DNA of 54,017 nucleotides from DATDOR01 sp035512695 (GTDB lineage: Bacteria > Chloroflexota > Anaerolineae > Anaerolineales > JABWBV01), in assembly GCA_035512695.1 (NCBI GenBank), contig DATKDL010000084.1:1-54017 (forward strand), in the 5' to 3' direction. The position numbers and the translations under genes were made by a program. The notes under the pieces are model-generated. The model was not told the origin of the DNA and made no database searches. It saw only the letters and a list, made by a program, of their open reading frames with translations. Shown piece after piece: positions 8,373-16,865 of this stretch. Numbering within the stretch: position 1 is the stretch's first letter; each line of letters starts with the position of its first letter.

Positions 8373-11300
8373 ATGAGCTTTCCGGTGTTCCTGCTTGGCG
8401 AAGGCGTCCGGGGGTTATCCTGGCCCGGTTTGGCGGGGCAGATCGCCTGGCTCGCGGCAGCGATAGCGCTCGCCTATCCGGTCTGGCAAGCGCGCGGGAT
8501 GCAGTCTCGCCTGTCCTCTCGGGGAGTTTTGTTCACAGGCATCCTCACGCTGATTGCCGCTGCCGCCGTGCTGTTCGCAGGCGCCCGGTTTCCCCTGGAA
8601 TCGCCCCTGCTCGTTCCCGGGAGGATCGGCCGGCAGGAGGAGATCCTGTTCCTGTTCGCGGCTGCGGTTCCGATGATGCTTGGCGCCGGGTACGGGGGGC
8701 CCTTCACGGCGACCCTCATCGGATTGGTGACCGGTGCAGCGCTGGCGTTTTTTTCTACAGGCAATCCCTTTACGATCCTGATCTACGGTGGACTGGGCTG
8801 CCTGGCAGCTATCTTTATCCGCCAGCGATACCGCACCCGATTTTACAGGCTGCTGCGCAGACCGTTCTTCACCGCCCTCGCGCTGGCGGCCGTCTACCCC
8901 GTGTTTTTTCTGGCCGGGGCAGTCCTGGGCCTGGACGATCATCTCGTCTTGCGGTTGAGCTACGGTTTCAGTGCGCTGCTGCCCGAGTGGCTCGCGGCGG
9001 GGGCCAGTCTGCTCGTCGCCGGGTTGGTCTGTGAATGGGTCATCCGCCTGTTCCCGGGCCGCTGGGGACACCCGGCGGCGCTGGTTCCGTCGCCGGCCGA
9101 ACGCAGCCTGGAAACGCGCTCTTTCCAGCTGATGGGGATCTTTATCACCTCGGCAGTTCTGGCGCTGACCGTCGTCGGTTGGGCCGCGGCGCATCGTTCC
9201 GCGACCGACCTGATCGGGACCCGGATGGCCGGTTCCGCGGAACTGGCTGCACGCAACCTTCCCAACGCGCTGGATACCGGGCAAAGCCTGCTGCAGTTCT
9301 ATCTCGCCGACCCACGATTGGGCGCCTCGGATGCCGGTTCCGCAGAATCCGCCCTGGACGAGAAACTCGAAACCGGGCTGTATTTTGCCGAACTGATCCT
9401 CGTCGATACGGGGGATGCGCCGATCGCACAGGCGTCGGTCGGGAACGGTGCAACTGCCCCATTCTCGGCCGTGGAAGTCTCGGGTTTCGACCTGGCCAGG
9501 CAGGGCGTGCCGTACCAGTATTACTCGAGCGGCGGCACGGAGGCCGGCGCGCCGATCGTGATTTCGTTTATCGCCCCGGTCCCTGGCAGCGAGCGGGTGC
9601 TGCTCGGCCGCAGCAAGATGTCCGAGAACCCGTTTTTTATTCCGCTCCTGGAAGGATTGCAGAACCTGGGCGAAATCACAGGGCTGGGTATGCTGATCGA
9701 TGAGACCGGGACCATCCTCCACCACCCTGTCCCGGAGATGGTCGGAACTGCTTACGCCGGATCACCCGATCCCGGCGGTGGTTTGACCCGCTCGGCGACC
9801 CCGGACGGACGGCCGGCGCTCGTTCAATCGATGCGAGTCGACGGACGTTCCTGGCTGGTCCTCGTCGAGGTTCCGGTTTCGACGGTGCACGAGCTGGCAT
9901 TTGACATCGCAGCGCCGTTCATGGGATTGCTCGTCGCCCTGGCCGTTACCTCTTTGATCACGCTGCGGTTGATCCTGCGCGTGGTGACCGGCTCCCTGCG
10001 GAACCTGACTCTCCACGCCGAGGGGTTTGCCCGCGACCGGAGCCGGCTGGAGACGCCGATCGAAACGGGTGGGGTGGACGAGGTCGGGCGGATGCAAGGG
10101 GCGCTCGAGTTCATGCGTGGCCGGCTGAAAGCGAGGATGGACGAGCAAGCCCACTTGCTGCGGGCCGGCCACGGCGCGGCCGGGAGCCTGGATTTCAGCC
10201 AGGCTGTGAAACCGATCCTGGCTGCCGCGCTTTCGAACGGCGCAGATTCGGCGCGCATTATCCTCGCGCCTGACGTGCTTCCGGATTTCGGGAACGCTTC
10301 CCAGCGAGTGTTCACAACCGGTCCGCAGGCGAACCGGTATGCCTATCTGGACGATCAGATTCTGGGCGTCATGGAGAAACTGGACCGCCTGTTCACAAGG
10401 AACCCGATCGGCCACCCGGGTTTTTCGTTCGAGACCGGTTCGGAAATTCCGGCCGGGCTGGCAGCGGTTCCGCTTCATCACGAACGAGAATACCTGGGGG
10501 CGCTCTGGCTCGGTTACGCCCACCGCCACGCATTTTCCGACGACGAGGTCCCGTTCCTGGCCACGTTGGCAGCGCAGGCCTCGTTGGCGGCCGCAAACAC
10601 ACGGCTTTTCCGGTCCGCGGAGTTGGAGCGCGAGCGCTTGGGTGCGATCCTGGAATCCACCCCGGACCCGATCCTGGTGACGGATCGGCAAGACCGGCTT
10701 TTCCTGGCGAACCCTGCTGCCGTCCGGGTCCTCGGACCAGGCCTGGCTTCCGGGACGGTGGATGCGATCGAAACCCTTTCCGAAACCCCGGACCTGTTGG
10801 CCCTGATCCGGTCCCGGGAGGAGGAACCCGCGGCCATCGAGGTTTCTCCACCGGGCGGTGGAACGTATGTGGCCAGGGTCATCGCGTTCCTCTTCAACGG
10901 CAAACGATCCGGCAAAATCACCATTTTACGGGATATTTCGCATTACAAGGAGTTGGACCAGGTCAAATCCAACCTGATTTCAAACGTCGGACATGAACTG
11001 CAGCAGCCGCTGGCTGTGATCCTGGGTTACACGACCATGCTCACGATCATCGGCGATCTCAACGAGGAACAGGAGAGCATCACCGGGAAGGTCTCATTTG
11101 CCGTTTCTCGGATGAAGGAAATGGTGGAAAACCTGATCCAGATGAGCAAGATCGAAGCCGGGGTGGAAATGAAACGCGAGGAGATCTCGCTCGTAGATCT
11201 GACCATCAAAGCGGTCCGGGAACGCCAGCCTTTGTCGTACGAGCGCCGGATTCAGATCTCGATCGCGCCGCCTTCCGAACCGATCCCCTTGCTCATCGGC

Positions 11301-11645
11301 GACGAGGCTTCGATCGAGAGTGCGATCGGCAACCTGGTCGATAATTCGGTCAAGTATTCAAACGACGGCGGGAATGTTTTGATCGAGTTCTCGGTCACGC
11401 AGGGCGGTGGGATGGTTCGATTCTCCATTCGGGATGAAGGAATCGGTATCCAGCCGGAGGACCTGGATCAACTGTTCGATCGTTTCTACCGGAGCTCACA
11501 CCCGGAGGCAAAACTACGAAAGGGCACCGGGCTGGGCCTGGCAATCGTAAAGACCGTCGTCGACAAGCATGGCGGTCGGGTCTGGGTGGAAAGCGAACCC
11601 GGCAAGGGCAGCACATTCTTTGTCGAATTACCGGTTGCTGTATAA
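8373..11645 (+). CDS. Large multi-domain sensor histidine kinase
   Basis: A 1090-aa membrane sensor kinase. Residues 14-230 hold about seven hydrophobic helices, unusual as an N-terminal module; a further helix at 252-273 and another near 510-535 flank an extracellular region of about 235 residues (Cache-like by architecture). Then come a HAMP segment, a GAF-like domain (about 600-750), a PAS domain (about 750-860), HisKA with phospho-acceptor H874 in GHELQQPL, and an ATPase domain with NLVDNSVKYS, DEGIGI and GTGLGLAIV. No response regulator is adjacent; the nearest is 5 kb downstream (16866) on the same strand, beyond a Ser/Thr kinase module. Ligand unknown. Confidence 0.92.
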   Translation: MSFPVFLLGEGVRGLSWPGLAGQIAWLAAAIALAYPVWQARGMQSRLSSRGVLFTGILTLIAAAAVLFAGARFPLESPLLVPGRIGRQEEILFLFAAAVPMMLGAGYGGPFTATLIGLVTGAALAFFSTGNPFTILIYGGLGCLAAIFIRQRYRTRFYRLLRRPFFTALALAAVYPVFFLAGAVLGLDDHLVLRLSYGFSALLPEWLAAGASLLVAGLVCEWVIRLFPGRWGHPAALVPSPAERSLETRSFQLMGIFITSAVLALTVVGWAAAHRSATDLIGTRMAGSAELAARNLPNALDTGQSLLQFYLADPRLGASDAGSAESALDEKLETGLYFAELILVDTGDAPIAQASVGNGATAPFSAVEVSGFDLARQGVPYQYYSSGGTEAGAPIVISFIAPVPGSERVLLGRSKMSENPFFIPLLEGLQNLGEITGLGMLIDETGTILHHPVPEMVGTAYAGSPDPGGGLTRSATPDGRPALVQSMRVDGRSWLVLVEVPVSTVHELAFDIAAPFMGLLVALAVTSLITLRLILRVVTGSLRNLTLHAEGFARDRSRLETPIETGGVDEVGRMQGALEFMRGRLKARMDEQAHLLRAGHGAAGSLDFSQAVKPILAAALSNGADSARIILAPDVLPDFGNASQRVFTTGPQANRYAYLDDQILGVMEKLDRLFTRNPIGHPGFSFETGSEIPAGLAAVPLHHEREYLGALWLGYAHRHAFSDDEVPFLATLAAQASLAAANTRLFRSAELERERLGAILESTPDPILVTDRQDRLFLANPAAVRVLGPGLASGTVDAIETLSETPDLLALIRSREEEPAAIEVSPPGGGTYVARVIAFLFNGKRSGKITILRDISHYKELDQVKSNLISNVGHELQQPLAVILGYTTMLTIIGDLNEEQESITGKVSFAVSRMKEMVENLIQMSKIEAGVEMKREEISLVDLTIKAVRERQPLSYERRIQISIAPPSEPIPLLIGDEASIESAIGNLVDNSVKYSNDGGNVLIEFSVTQGGGMVRFSIRDEGIGIQPEDLDQLFDRFYRSSHPEAKLRKGTGLGLAIVKTVVDKHGGRVWVESEPGKGSTFFVELPVAV

Positions 11646-11646
11646 T
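11641..11646 (+). promoter_or_regulatory. TATAAT -10 box overlapping the sensor kinase stop codon
   Basis: A perfect TATAAT contains the TAA stop of the preceding gene. TTGTCG at 11620-11625 is a weak -35 candidate with a short 15-nt spacer. It could start a transcript for the kinase-phosphatase-VWA-FHA operon with a leader of about 30 nt carrying AAAGGG at 11669-11674. Confidence 0.45.
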
Positions 11647-11683
11647 ACAATTTTGGTGATAATTCCTTAAAGGGCGATATTAT

Positions 11684-13582
11684 TTGGAAACCCAAAAGAT
11701 CACGAACAACCTGACCCAGGCGGGCACTTCCGGGACGATCCGGCATCTTGATTCGGGCGTCGTCCTCAACGGCCGCTACCAGGTCCAGGATATTGTCGGT
11801 CTCGGTGGGATGGGGGCTGTTTATCGGGCCAGGGATCTGCACTTCCCGAAACTGGTCAAGCTCGCGGCGGTCAAGGAGATGGTCAACCAGACCCGAGATC
11901 CGGGCATCCAGCGCACGATCATCCAAAACTTCGAGCGGGAGGCCAATATCCTGGCCACACTGAGCCACCCGGCGATCCCGCGCATCCTGGATTATTTTTC
12001 CCAGGGCGATCGGTCGTACCTCGTGATGGAGTTCATCAACGGTAAGAACCTGGAGGAGATCGTGACCGAGCAGAACGGTCCGATCTCTCCGGAGCTTGCC
12101 GTCAGCTGGGGGATCGAGCTGTGCGACGTCTTGCAGTTCCTCCACAGCTACCAACCCGAGCCGATTATTTTTCGGGATATGAAACCGCAGAATGTGATGC
12201 TCAACCAGCACAACCGGTTAATGCTGGTCGACTTTGGGATCGCCAAGCATTTCGAGGTCGGCCAGCGCGGCACCCAGGTCGGCACGGAGGGGTATTCTCC
12301 GCCGGAGCAGTACCGTGGGGAGGCGACCCCGCAGGCGGACGTCTACGCGCTTGGGGCGACCCTGCACCACCTGCTTTCGAACCGCGATCCGCGCCTCGAA
12401 GCCCCTTTTTCGTTCGCCGACCGGCCGCTCAGATCGATCAACCCGCTCGTCCCGGCCGACCTTGAAGCCGTGATCAACACGGCCCTGCAGTACAACCCCG
12501 AGGACAGGTTTAAGGACGTAGCCGTGATGAAAGAAGCGCTTTTGATGGCCGCCAAACGGACGGGTTATGTGGGTCAAACCTCAACGATGTCCGGGACGGG
12601 CACCTCTCTTTTCTCGGACGGCGGGCAGGTCCGGCCGGTCTGGGTATTTGAATGCGAGGACGAAATCAGGGGTTCGCCCACGTACTTCAAGGGGAGCCTG
12701 TATGCCGGAAGCTATGACAACAACCTGTACGCCCTGAACAGTGCGACCGGCGAGTTCGTCTGGAAATTTCCGACCGACGGCGGCGTGGTCGGCAAACCCG
12801 CCGTTCTGGATACCCAGGTGATCGTCGGTTCCGAAGACGGCCGCCTGTATGCGCTGTCGACCCGGTCCGGCTCGATGATCTGGTCGTATCTGACGAACGG
12901 CCCGGTCCGATCATCTCCGCGGATTGCGGAGGGACACGTGTTTATCGGGTCGGACGACGGTTACCTGCACGCGGTGAACATCGCCGCGCACCGCCGGTCC
13001 TGGCGGTACGATTCGGGGGCCATGATCCGCTCCACGCCTTTTGTGAGCGAGGATTCGGTATTTTTCGGAACGGAGGACGGGGATTTTTTCTGCCTGGATT
13101 TCGGCGGCGGGGAGCGCTGGCGGTACCGGGCCAATCGGGCGGTGACGTCATCGCCGGTGGTTCATGACGGAGCGGTCTATTTCACCTCGCTGGATTGGAC
13201 CTTGTTTGCGCTCGATGCCGAAAAAGGCTGGCTGCTCTGGCGGTACCGCATGGGGAAACCGTCGATATCGTCTCCGGCGATCTCGGAGCGCCTGGTCTTC
13301 GCTGGAGCGATCGACGGCAGCATGTACGCCGTAGATGCAAACACAGGGCGGGAATCCTGGCGCTTTCAGGCCGAAGGCCAGGTCAACGGCGGGGCGGTGA
13401 TCTACAAGGACGCGATCTACTTCGGTTCGGTGGACCAGCATCTCTACTGCCTGGATTTCCGGGCGGGCAAGCTGAGGTGGAAGTTCAAAACGGATGGGCC
13501 CATCACGAGCACTCCGATCGTGTTCGATGACATCGTTTATTTCGGATCGGTGGACCGAAAAATCTATGCGCTGCTTGCTTGA
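11684..13582 (+). CDS. Ser/Thr protein kinase fused to an 8-repeat PQQ-type beta-propeller
   Basis: A 632-aa protein starting at TTG, with AAAGGG about 9 nt upstream; the next in-frame ATG lies inside the glycine loop, so TTG is favoured. The kinase domain (about 31-290) has GLGGMGAVYRA, K64 in AAVKEM, a catalytic loop FRDMKPQN (D165), DFG at 183-185 and GTEGYSPPEQY. The F-R-D loop and PPEQY are a recurrent bacterial subfamily, not damage. Residues 318-632 contain eight YAL/W-K-F repeats forming a complete PQQ-like propeller. I see no transmembrane helix between them, so both halves appear cytoplasmic. It heads an operon with PP2C, J-VWA and FHA genes. Confidence 0.92.
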   Translation: METQKITNNLTQAGTSGTIRHLDSGVVLNGRYQVQDIVGLGGMGAVYRARDLHFPKLVKLAAVKEMVNQTRDPGIQRTIIQNFEREANILATLSHPAIPRILDYFSQGDRSYLVMEFINGKNLEEIVTEQNGPISPELAVSWGIELCDVLQFLHSYQPEPIIFRDMKPQNVMLNQHNRLMLVDFGIAKHFEVGQRGTQVGTEGYSPPEQYRGEATPQADVYALGATLHHLLSNRDPRLEAPFSFADRPLRSINPLVPADLEAVINTALQYNPEDRFKDVAVMKEALLMAAKRTGYVGQTSTMSGTGTSLFSDGGQVRPVWVFECEDEIRGSPTYFKGSLYAGSYDNNLYALNSATGEFVWKFPTDGGVVGKPAVLDTQVIVGSEDGRLYALSTRSGSMIWSYLTNGPVRSSPRIAEGHVFIGSDDGYLHAVNIAAHRRSWRYDSGAMIRSTPFVSEDSVFFGTEDGDFFCLDFGGGERWRYRANRAVTSSPVVHDGAVYFTSLDWTLFALDAEKGWLLWRYRMGKPSISSPAISERLVFAGAIDGSMYAVDANTGRESWRFQAEGQVNGGAVIYKDAIYFGSVDQHLYCLDFRAGKLRWKFKTDGPITSTPIVFDDIVYFGSVDRKIYALLA

Positions 13583-13608
13583 AGGTTGCGGGCGGTGGAG
13601 GCGAGTCT

Positions 13609-14514
13609 GTGAAAAATTTATTTCGAAAAATTTTCAACATTCGGGATCCGGACGAAGAAAGAGAGAGCCGGATTGCGACGGCGCCCCTGGATGGCGAGCA
13701 GGTCGAAACGCCGCGTGACGACAGTCCGCCCCGGCTTGAGCCGGAGCAGCTGATCGTCGGTGCGGCCCGGTCCGTGGGAATGCAGCGCGACCACAACGAG
13801 GATTCCCTGTTCACCTTTACAAGCACGGTCGCGACCGAATCGACTTCGGTCCCCTTCGGCCTTTTCATCGTGGCCGACGGGATGGGCGGGCATCAATACG
13901 GCGAGGTCGCAAGTGAAACGGCGGTGCGCAGCATGGCCGATCACATCTTCACCAGGCTGTACCTCCCGGTTTACGGAATGAACGGCCGGCAGCCGGAAGA
14001 GTCGCTCCAGGAAATCTTCACCCAGGGCATTCTTGAGACGAACCGTCTCGTCGCCGACAAGGCACCCGGCGGGGGAACCACACTCACCGCGGTCGTCATT
14101 ATCGGTAACCGGATGACGATCGCACACGTCGGCGACAGCCGGGCGTATGCGATCTACAAGGACGGACGGATGCAGGTGCTCACTCGCGACCATTCCCTCG
14201 TAAAACGGCTCGAGGAAATGGGTCAAATCACCGCGGAAGAAGCCGAAGTGCATCCCCAGAAGAATGTCCTCTATCGAGCCCTCGGACAGTCGGAGCCCTT
14301 CGAGCCCGACGTCACCACCGCGCCCGTCCCGCAGCCCGGCTTCGTCCTGGTCTGTTCAGACGGTCTCTGGGGTCTGGTTTCAGATACCGATATGTACCGG
14401 TTGATTTCGGAAGCGGAGAACCCGCATCGTGCCTGCGAGGCCCTTATCGCAGCAGCCAACGCCGCCGGCGGTCACGACAACATTTCGGCAATATTGATCC
14501 GCATGCCGGATTGA
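13609..14514 (+). CDS. PP2C-family Ser/Thr protein phosphatase
   Basis: A 301-aa phosphatase expected to reverse Ser/Thr phosphorylation using two metal ions. Visible PP2C motifs are SVGMQRDHNEDS, VADGMGGHQYGE, GGTTLTAV, IAHVGDSRAY, TRDHS, VCSDGLWG and GHDNISA, covering all metal-binding aspartates. GTG at 13609 is chosen because GGAGG lies 7 nt upstream; a TTG at 13579 overlapping the kinase stop would add ten residues. No membrane segment is seen. The N-terminal 45 residues are charged and probably flexible. The natural partner is the kinase immediately upstream. Confidence 0.93.
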   Translation: MKNLFRKIFNIRDPDEERESRIATAPLDGEQVETPRDDSPPRLEPEQLIVGAARSVGMQRDHNEDSLFTFTSTVATESTSVPFGLFIVADGMGGHQYGEVASETAVRSMADHIFTRLYLPVYGMNGRQPEESLQEIFTQGILETNRLVADKAPGGGTTLTAVVIIGNRMTIAHVGDSRAYAIYKDGRMQVLTRDHSLVKRLEEMGQITAEEAEVHPQKNVLYRALGQSEPFEPDVTTAPVPQPGFVLVCSDGLWGLVSDTDMYRLISEAENPHRACEALIAAANAAGGHDNISAILIRMPD

Positions 14515-14519
14515 GGTCG

Positions 14520-16016
14520 ATGTCGTCCAGGCAATTCGACAATCACTACGCCCGGTTGGGGGTGCCATTCGATGCGACGCAGCGAGAAATCCGCCGCGCC
14601 TATCATGGGGCCGCCAAGCGCCACCATCCGGATGCCAACCAGTCAACCGAAGCCACGGACCAGTTTCTGCGGGTCCAGATGGCTTTCGATATCCTGTCCG
14701 ACCCCGAAACGCGTGCAATCTACGACCAGTCGCTGGAGATCCTGGACGACCAGGCCGGGTTGGCGGTGTCGACGGTGATGAACAGGAAAACGATTCCGGC
14801 TGCGCAGGAATCCCAGTTATTTTACGCGATGGTGACACTTCAACCGGTCGCTCCGGAAAAAAACGAAGGCACCCCTCCGATCAACGTCTGCCTCGTGGTG
14901 GACACCTCCACCTCGATGAAGGGTCAGCGCATGGATATGGTCAAGATCACGGCCCGGCGGATCCTGCGCCAGCTTCGGCCGGGGGACGTGTTTTCGATCG
15001 TCACGTTCAGCGACCGGGCGGAAGTCATTATCGAGGCGGCCAAAGATCGCGATTTGAACAAGACCGAAGCCCGCATCAGCCAGATCCAGGCCGCCGGGGG
15101 GACGGAAATTTACCATGGGCTGCGGATCGGCTACGAACAGATCCTCCGCTACCACCGCGCGGCGAATATCAATCACCTGGTCCTGGTCACGGACGGCCAC
15201 ACGTACGGGGATGAAGACAAATGCCTGGCGCTCGCCGAGAAAATCCGCCAGAGCGGGATCACGATCAGCGCTCTCGGGTTAGGGAACCAGTGGAACGAGA
15301 AATTCCTGGACCGCCTGGCCAGCCTCACCGGCGGCTCGAGCATGTTCATCGCATACGCACGGGATATCAAGCAGTTTCTCGAGCAGAAGTTCGATGACCT
15401 CCATAAAATATTCGCCGAGAATATCCGTCTCGATCTGGATCCGTCTTCGCCGGAAGTCTCGATAAACTACATTTTCAGAATGCAGCCCGAACCGACCCGC
15501 CTGGAGCCCCAACAGTCGACGACGCTCGGCAATCTCGGTGCGAGCGAGACGTTGGTCCTGCTGCTTGAATTCATGATCGAACCGACCGGCATGATAGACG
15601 AGCCCCTGCGCATCATCTCCGGTGAAATCCGATATGAGATCGCCGGGAGAGTGATTCCGGCCGGCCGGGCGCATCTATCGATCGATCTCCCGATCAAATC
15701 GGAAACGCTTCCCGAGTTCCCGCCGCCGGAGATCGTCCGGGCAATGTCTCGCCTGACCCTATACCGCATGCAGGAGAGTGCGCGGACCGATCTGGAGGCC
15801 GGAAATTACGAAGCCGCCACGCGCCGCCTGCGACACATGGCCACGCATGTTCTGGCTGCTGGAGACCATGAACTGGGGTCGACGATCCTGACCGAAGCCG
15901 CCCGTCTTGAAAGCGGGGCTCACAGGACGAGATCGCTGGGGAAGGCGGTCATGTACGGAACGAAATCCTTGCTTCCGCTGGTCGAGCCCCAGGCGGATCC
16001 GGACAGGAAGAAATGA
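14520..16016 (+). CDS. J-domain / von Willebrand A domain fusion protein
   Basis: A 498-aa protein. Residues 7-70 form a J-domain: DNHYARLGV start, HPD at 36-38, and AFDILSDPETRAIYD. Residues about 120-300 form a VWA domain with the MIDAS motif DTSTS (128-132) and LVLVTDGHTYGDE. The remaining 200 residues look like the beta-sandwich and helical tail seen in Ca-activated-channel-type VWA proteins. HPD implies DnaK recruitment; MIDAS implies metal-dependent ligand binding. ATG 14520 is 5 nt after the phosphatase stop. The pairing of J and VWA domains in one polypeptide is uncommon to my knowledge. No signal peptide or membrane helix, so cytoplasmic. Confidence 0.9.
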   Translation: MSSRQFDNHYARLGVPFDATQREIRRAYHGAAKRHHPDANQSTEATDQFLRVQMAFDILSDPETRAIYDQSLEILDDQAGLAVSTVMNRKTIPAAQESQLFYAMVTLQPVAPEKNEGTPPINVCLVVDTSTSMKGQRMDMVKITARRILRQLRPGDVFSIVTFSDRAEVIIEAAKDRDLNKTEARISQIQAAGGTEIYHGLRIGYEQILRYHRAANINHLVLVTDGHTYGDEDKCLALAEKIRQSGITISALGLGNQWNEKFLDRLASLTGGSSMFIAYARDIKQFLEQKFDDLHKIFAENIRLDLDPSSPEVSINYIFRMQPEPTRLEPQQSTTLGNLGASETLVLLLEFMIEPTGMIDEPLRIISGEIRYEIAGRVIPAGRAHLSIDLPIKSETLPEFPPPEIVRAMSRLTLYRMQESARTDLEAGNYEAATRRLRHMATHVLAAGDHELGSTILTEAARLESGAHRTRSLGKAVMYGTKSLLPLVEPQADPDRKK

Positions 16017-16017
16017 G

Positions 16018-16527
16018 ATGGTCGTCTGCACAAACTGCCGCCACCCTGAAATCCTCGGCGCCCTGTTCTGCAGCGAATGCGGTCACAGGTTGGATGCCGC
16101 GGAAGGGCTGCCGACCGATTCGTTTGATCCACCCCTATCGGGCCGGCGTGATGAAGGCCTGGAGGGCGGTGGAAATATTGCCACGGCCGGTGGCGGCCGG
16201 GTGATGCTGTTTTTCTACCAACACCAGGCCTATATCCGGTTGGATGAGAACCGGGATTATTCGCTCGGCCGGATCAATGATGGCCAATCCGTCTTGCCGG
16301 ATATCGATCTCTCGGCGTACGAGGGCTATAAGAACGGCGTTTCGCGTGTGCACGCCTCGATCCAGATTTCCCCGCGGCGGATCAACGTCGTCGATCTCGG
16401 ATCGTCGAACGGTACCTTCTTGAACGGTCGGCGCCTCACGCCCCAGGTTCCATATTCAATGGCCGATGGGGATATCCTGATCCTGGGAAAGCTCGAGGCA
16501 CGCGTGGAGGTAAATCCGATCGGATGA
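16018..16527 (+). CDS. Zinc-ribbon / FHA domain protein
   Basis: A 169-aa protein. The N-terminus has a zinc ribbon (CTNC ... CSEC, residues 3-22). Residues about 75-165 form an FHA domain with YSLGR, GVSRVHASI and DLGSSNGTFLNGRRL, the residues that bind phosphothreonine. It probably reads out the activity of the kinase and phosphatase encoded just upstream. The ATG at 16018 lies 1 nt after the previous stop. Its own stop overlaps an ATG (ATGA, 16524-16527) that opens a short kinase-like stub. Confidence 0.92.
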   Translation: MVVCTNCRHPEILGALFCSECGHRLDAAEGLPTDSFDPPLSGRRDEGLEGGGNIATAGGGRVMLFFYQHQAYIRLDENRDYSLGRINDGQSVLPDIDLSAYEGYKNGVSRVHASIQISPRRINVVDLGSSNGTFLNGRRLTPQVPYSMADGDILILGKLEARVEVNPIG

Positions 16528-16592
16528 AAGGTGAACTTCTCCCGGGAAGCACGCTCGGCAAGTGCAGATTGCAGGTAATATTTACCCATTAA
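16524..16592 (+). pseudogene. N-terminal stub of a second Ser/Thr kinase gene
   Basis: A 22-codon frame overlaps the FHA stop as ATGA and reads MKGELLPGSTLGKCRLQ before drifting into five unrelated residues and TAA. The segment PGSTLGKCRLQ matches the usual start of bacterial Ser/Thr kinases (G-x-x-LG-x-YRLQ, just before the glycine loop). The ATGA coupling and the sudden loss of similarity suggest that a kinase gene once continued here and was deleted, leaving its first 17 codons. A chance similarity over such a short length cannot be excluded. Confidence 0.45.
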
Positions 16593-16609
16593 ACGAAAAG
16601 GAGGCATCC

Positions 16610-16849
16610 ATGCCTTTCTCGCTCATCGTTCATATTTCAGATGAGGACCCCGTTGTCGGAGAAGCGGAGGAACTCCCCGAAGTCGACCATTTCCTGGTTC
16701 GGCTGACCAACCCGCGGCGCCTGGACGGAAAGGCGCTCCACTATATCACTCCCGGCGTCTCCGATATTTTCTTGCCGATGCACCGGGTCAGCTTTATCGA
16801 GCTGGTGCCGTCTGATGAAGAAGAAATCATCGGCTTCGTCCGCGAGTGA
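16610..16849 (+). CDS. Small conserved-looking acidic protein of unknown function
   Basis: A 79-aa protein I do not recognise. The start is well supported by AAAAGGAGG about 7 nt before ATG 16610. It is acidic, has no cysteine, no signal peptide and no membrane segment; hydrophobic residues alternate in short stretches (FSLIVHI, HFLVRLTN, ISFIELVP-like pattern), suggesting a small beta-rich fold. It sits 17 nt before the response regulator and just after the kinase stub, so it may be co-transcribed with either. No function is proposed. Confidence 0.75.
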   Translation: MPFSLIVHISDEDPVVGEAEELPEVDHFLVRLTNPRRLDGKALHYITPGVSDIFLPMHRVSFIELVPSDEEEIIGFVRE

Positions 16850-16865
16850 GACACAGCGAGATTCT

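Noticed and set aside
12166..12180. Loss of kinase activity inferred from F-R-D instead of H-R-D
   Set aside because: D165, K64 and DFG are intact, and F-R-D is common among bacterial kinases with the PPEQY motif.
11684..16527. Classification as a TerY-P tellurite-type triad
   Set aside because: The VWA domain looks like the Ca-channel type and carries a J-domain; no TerD-type gene is near. Kept only as an analogy.
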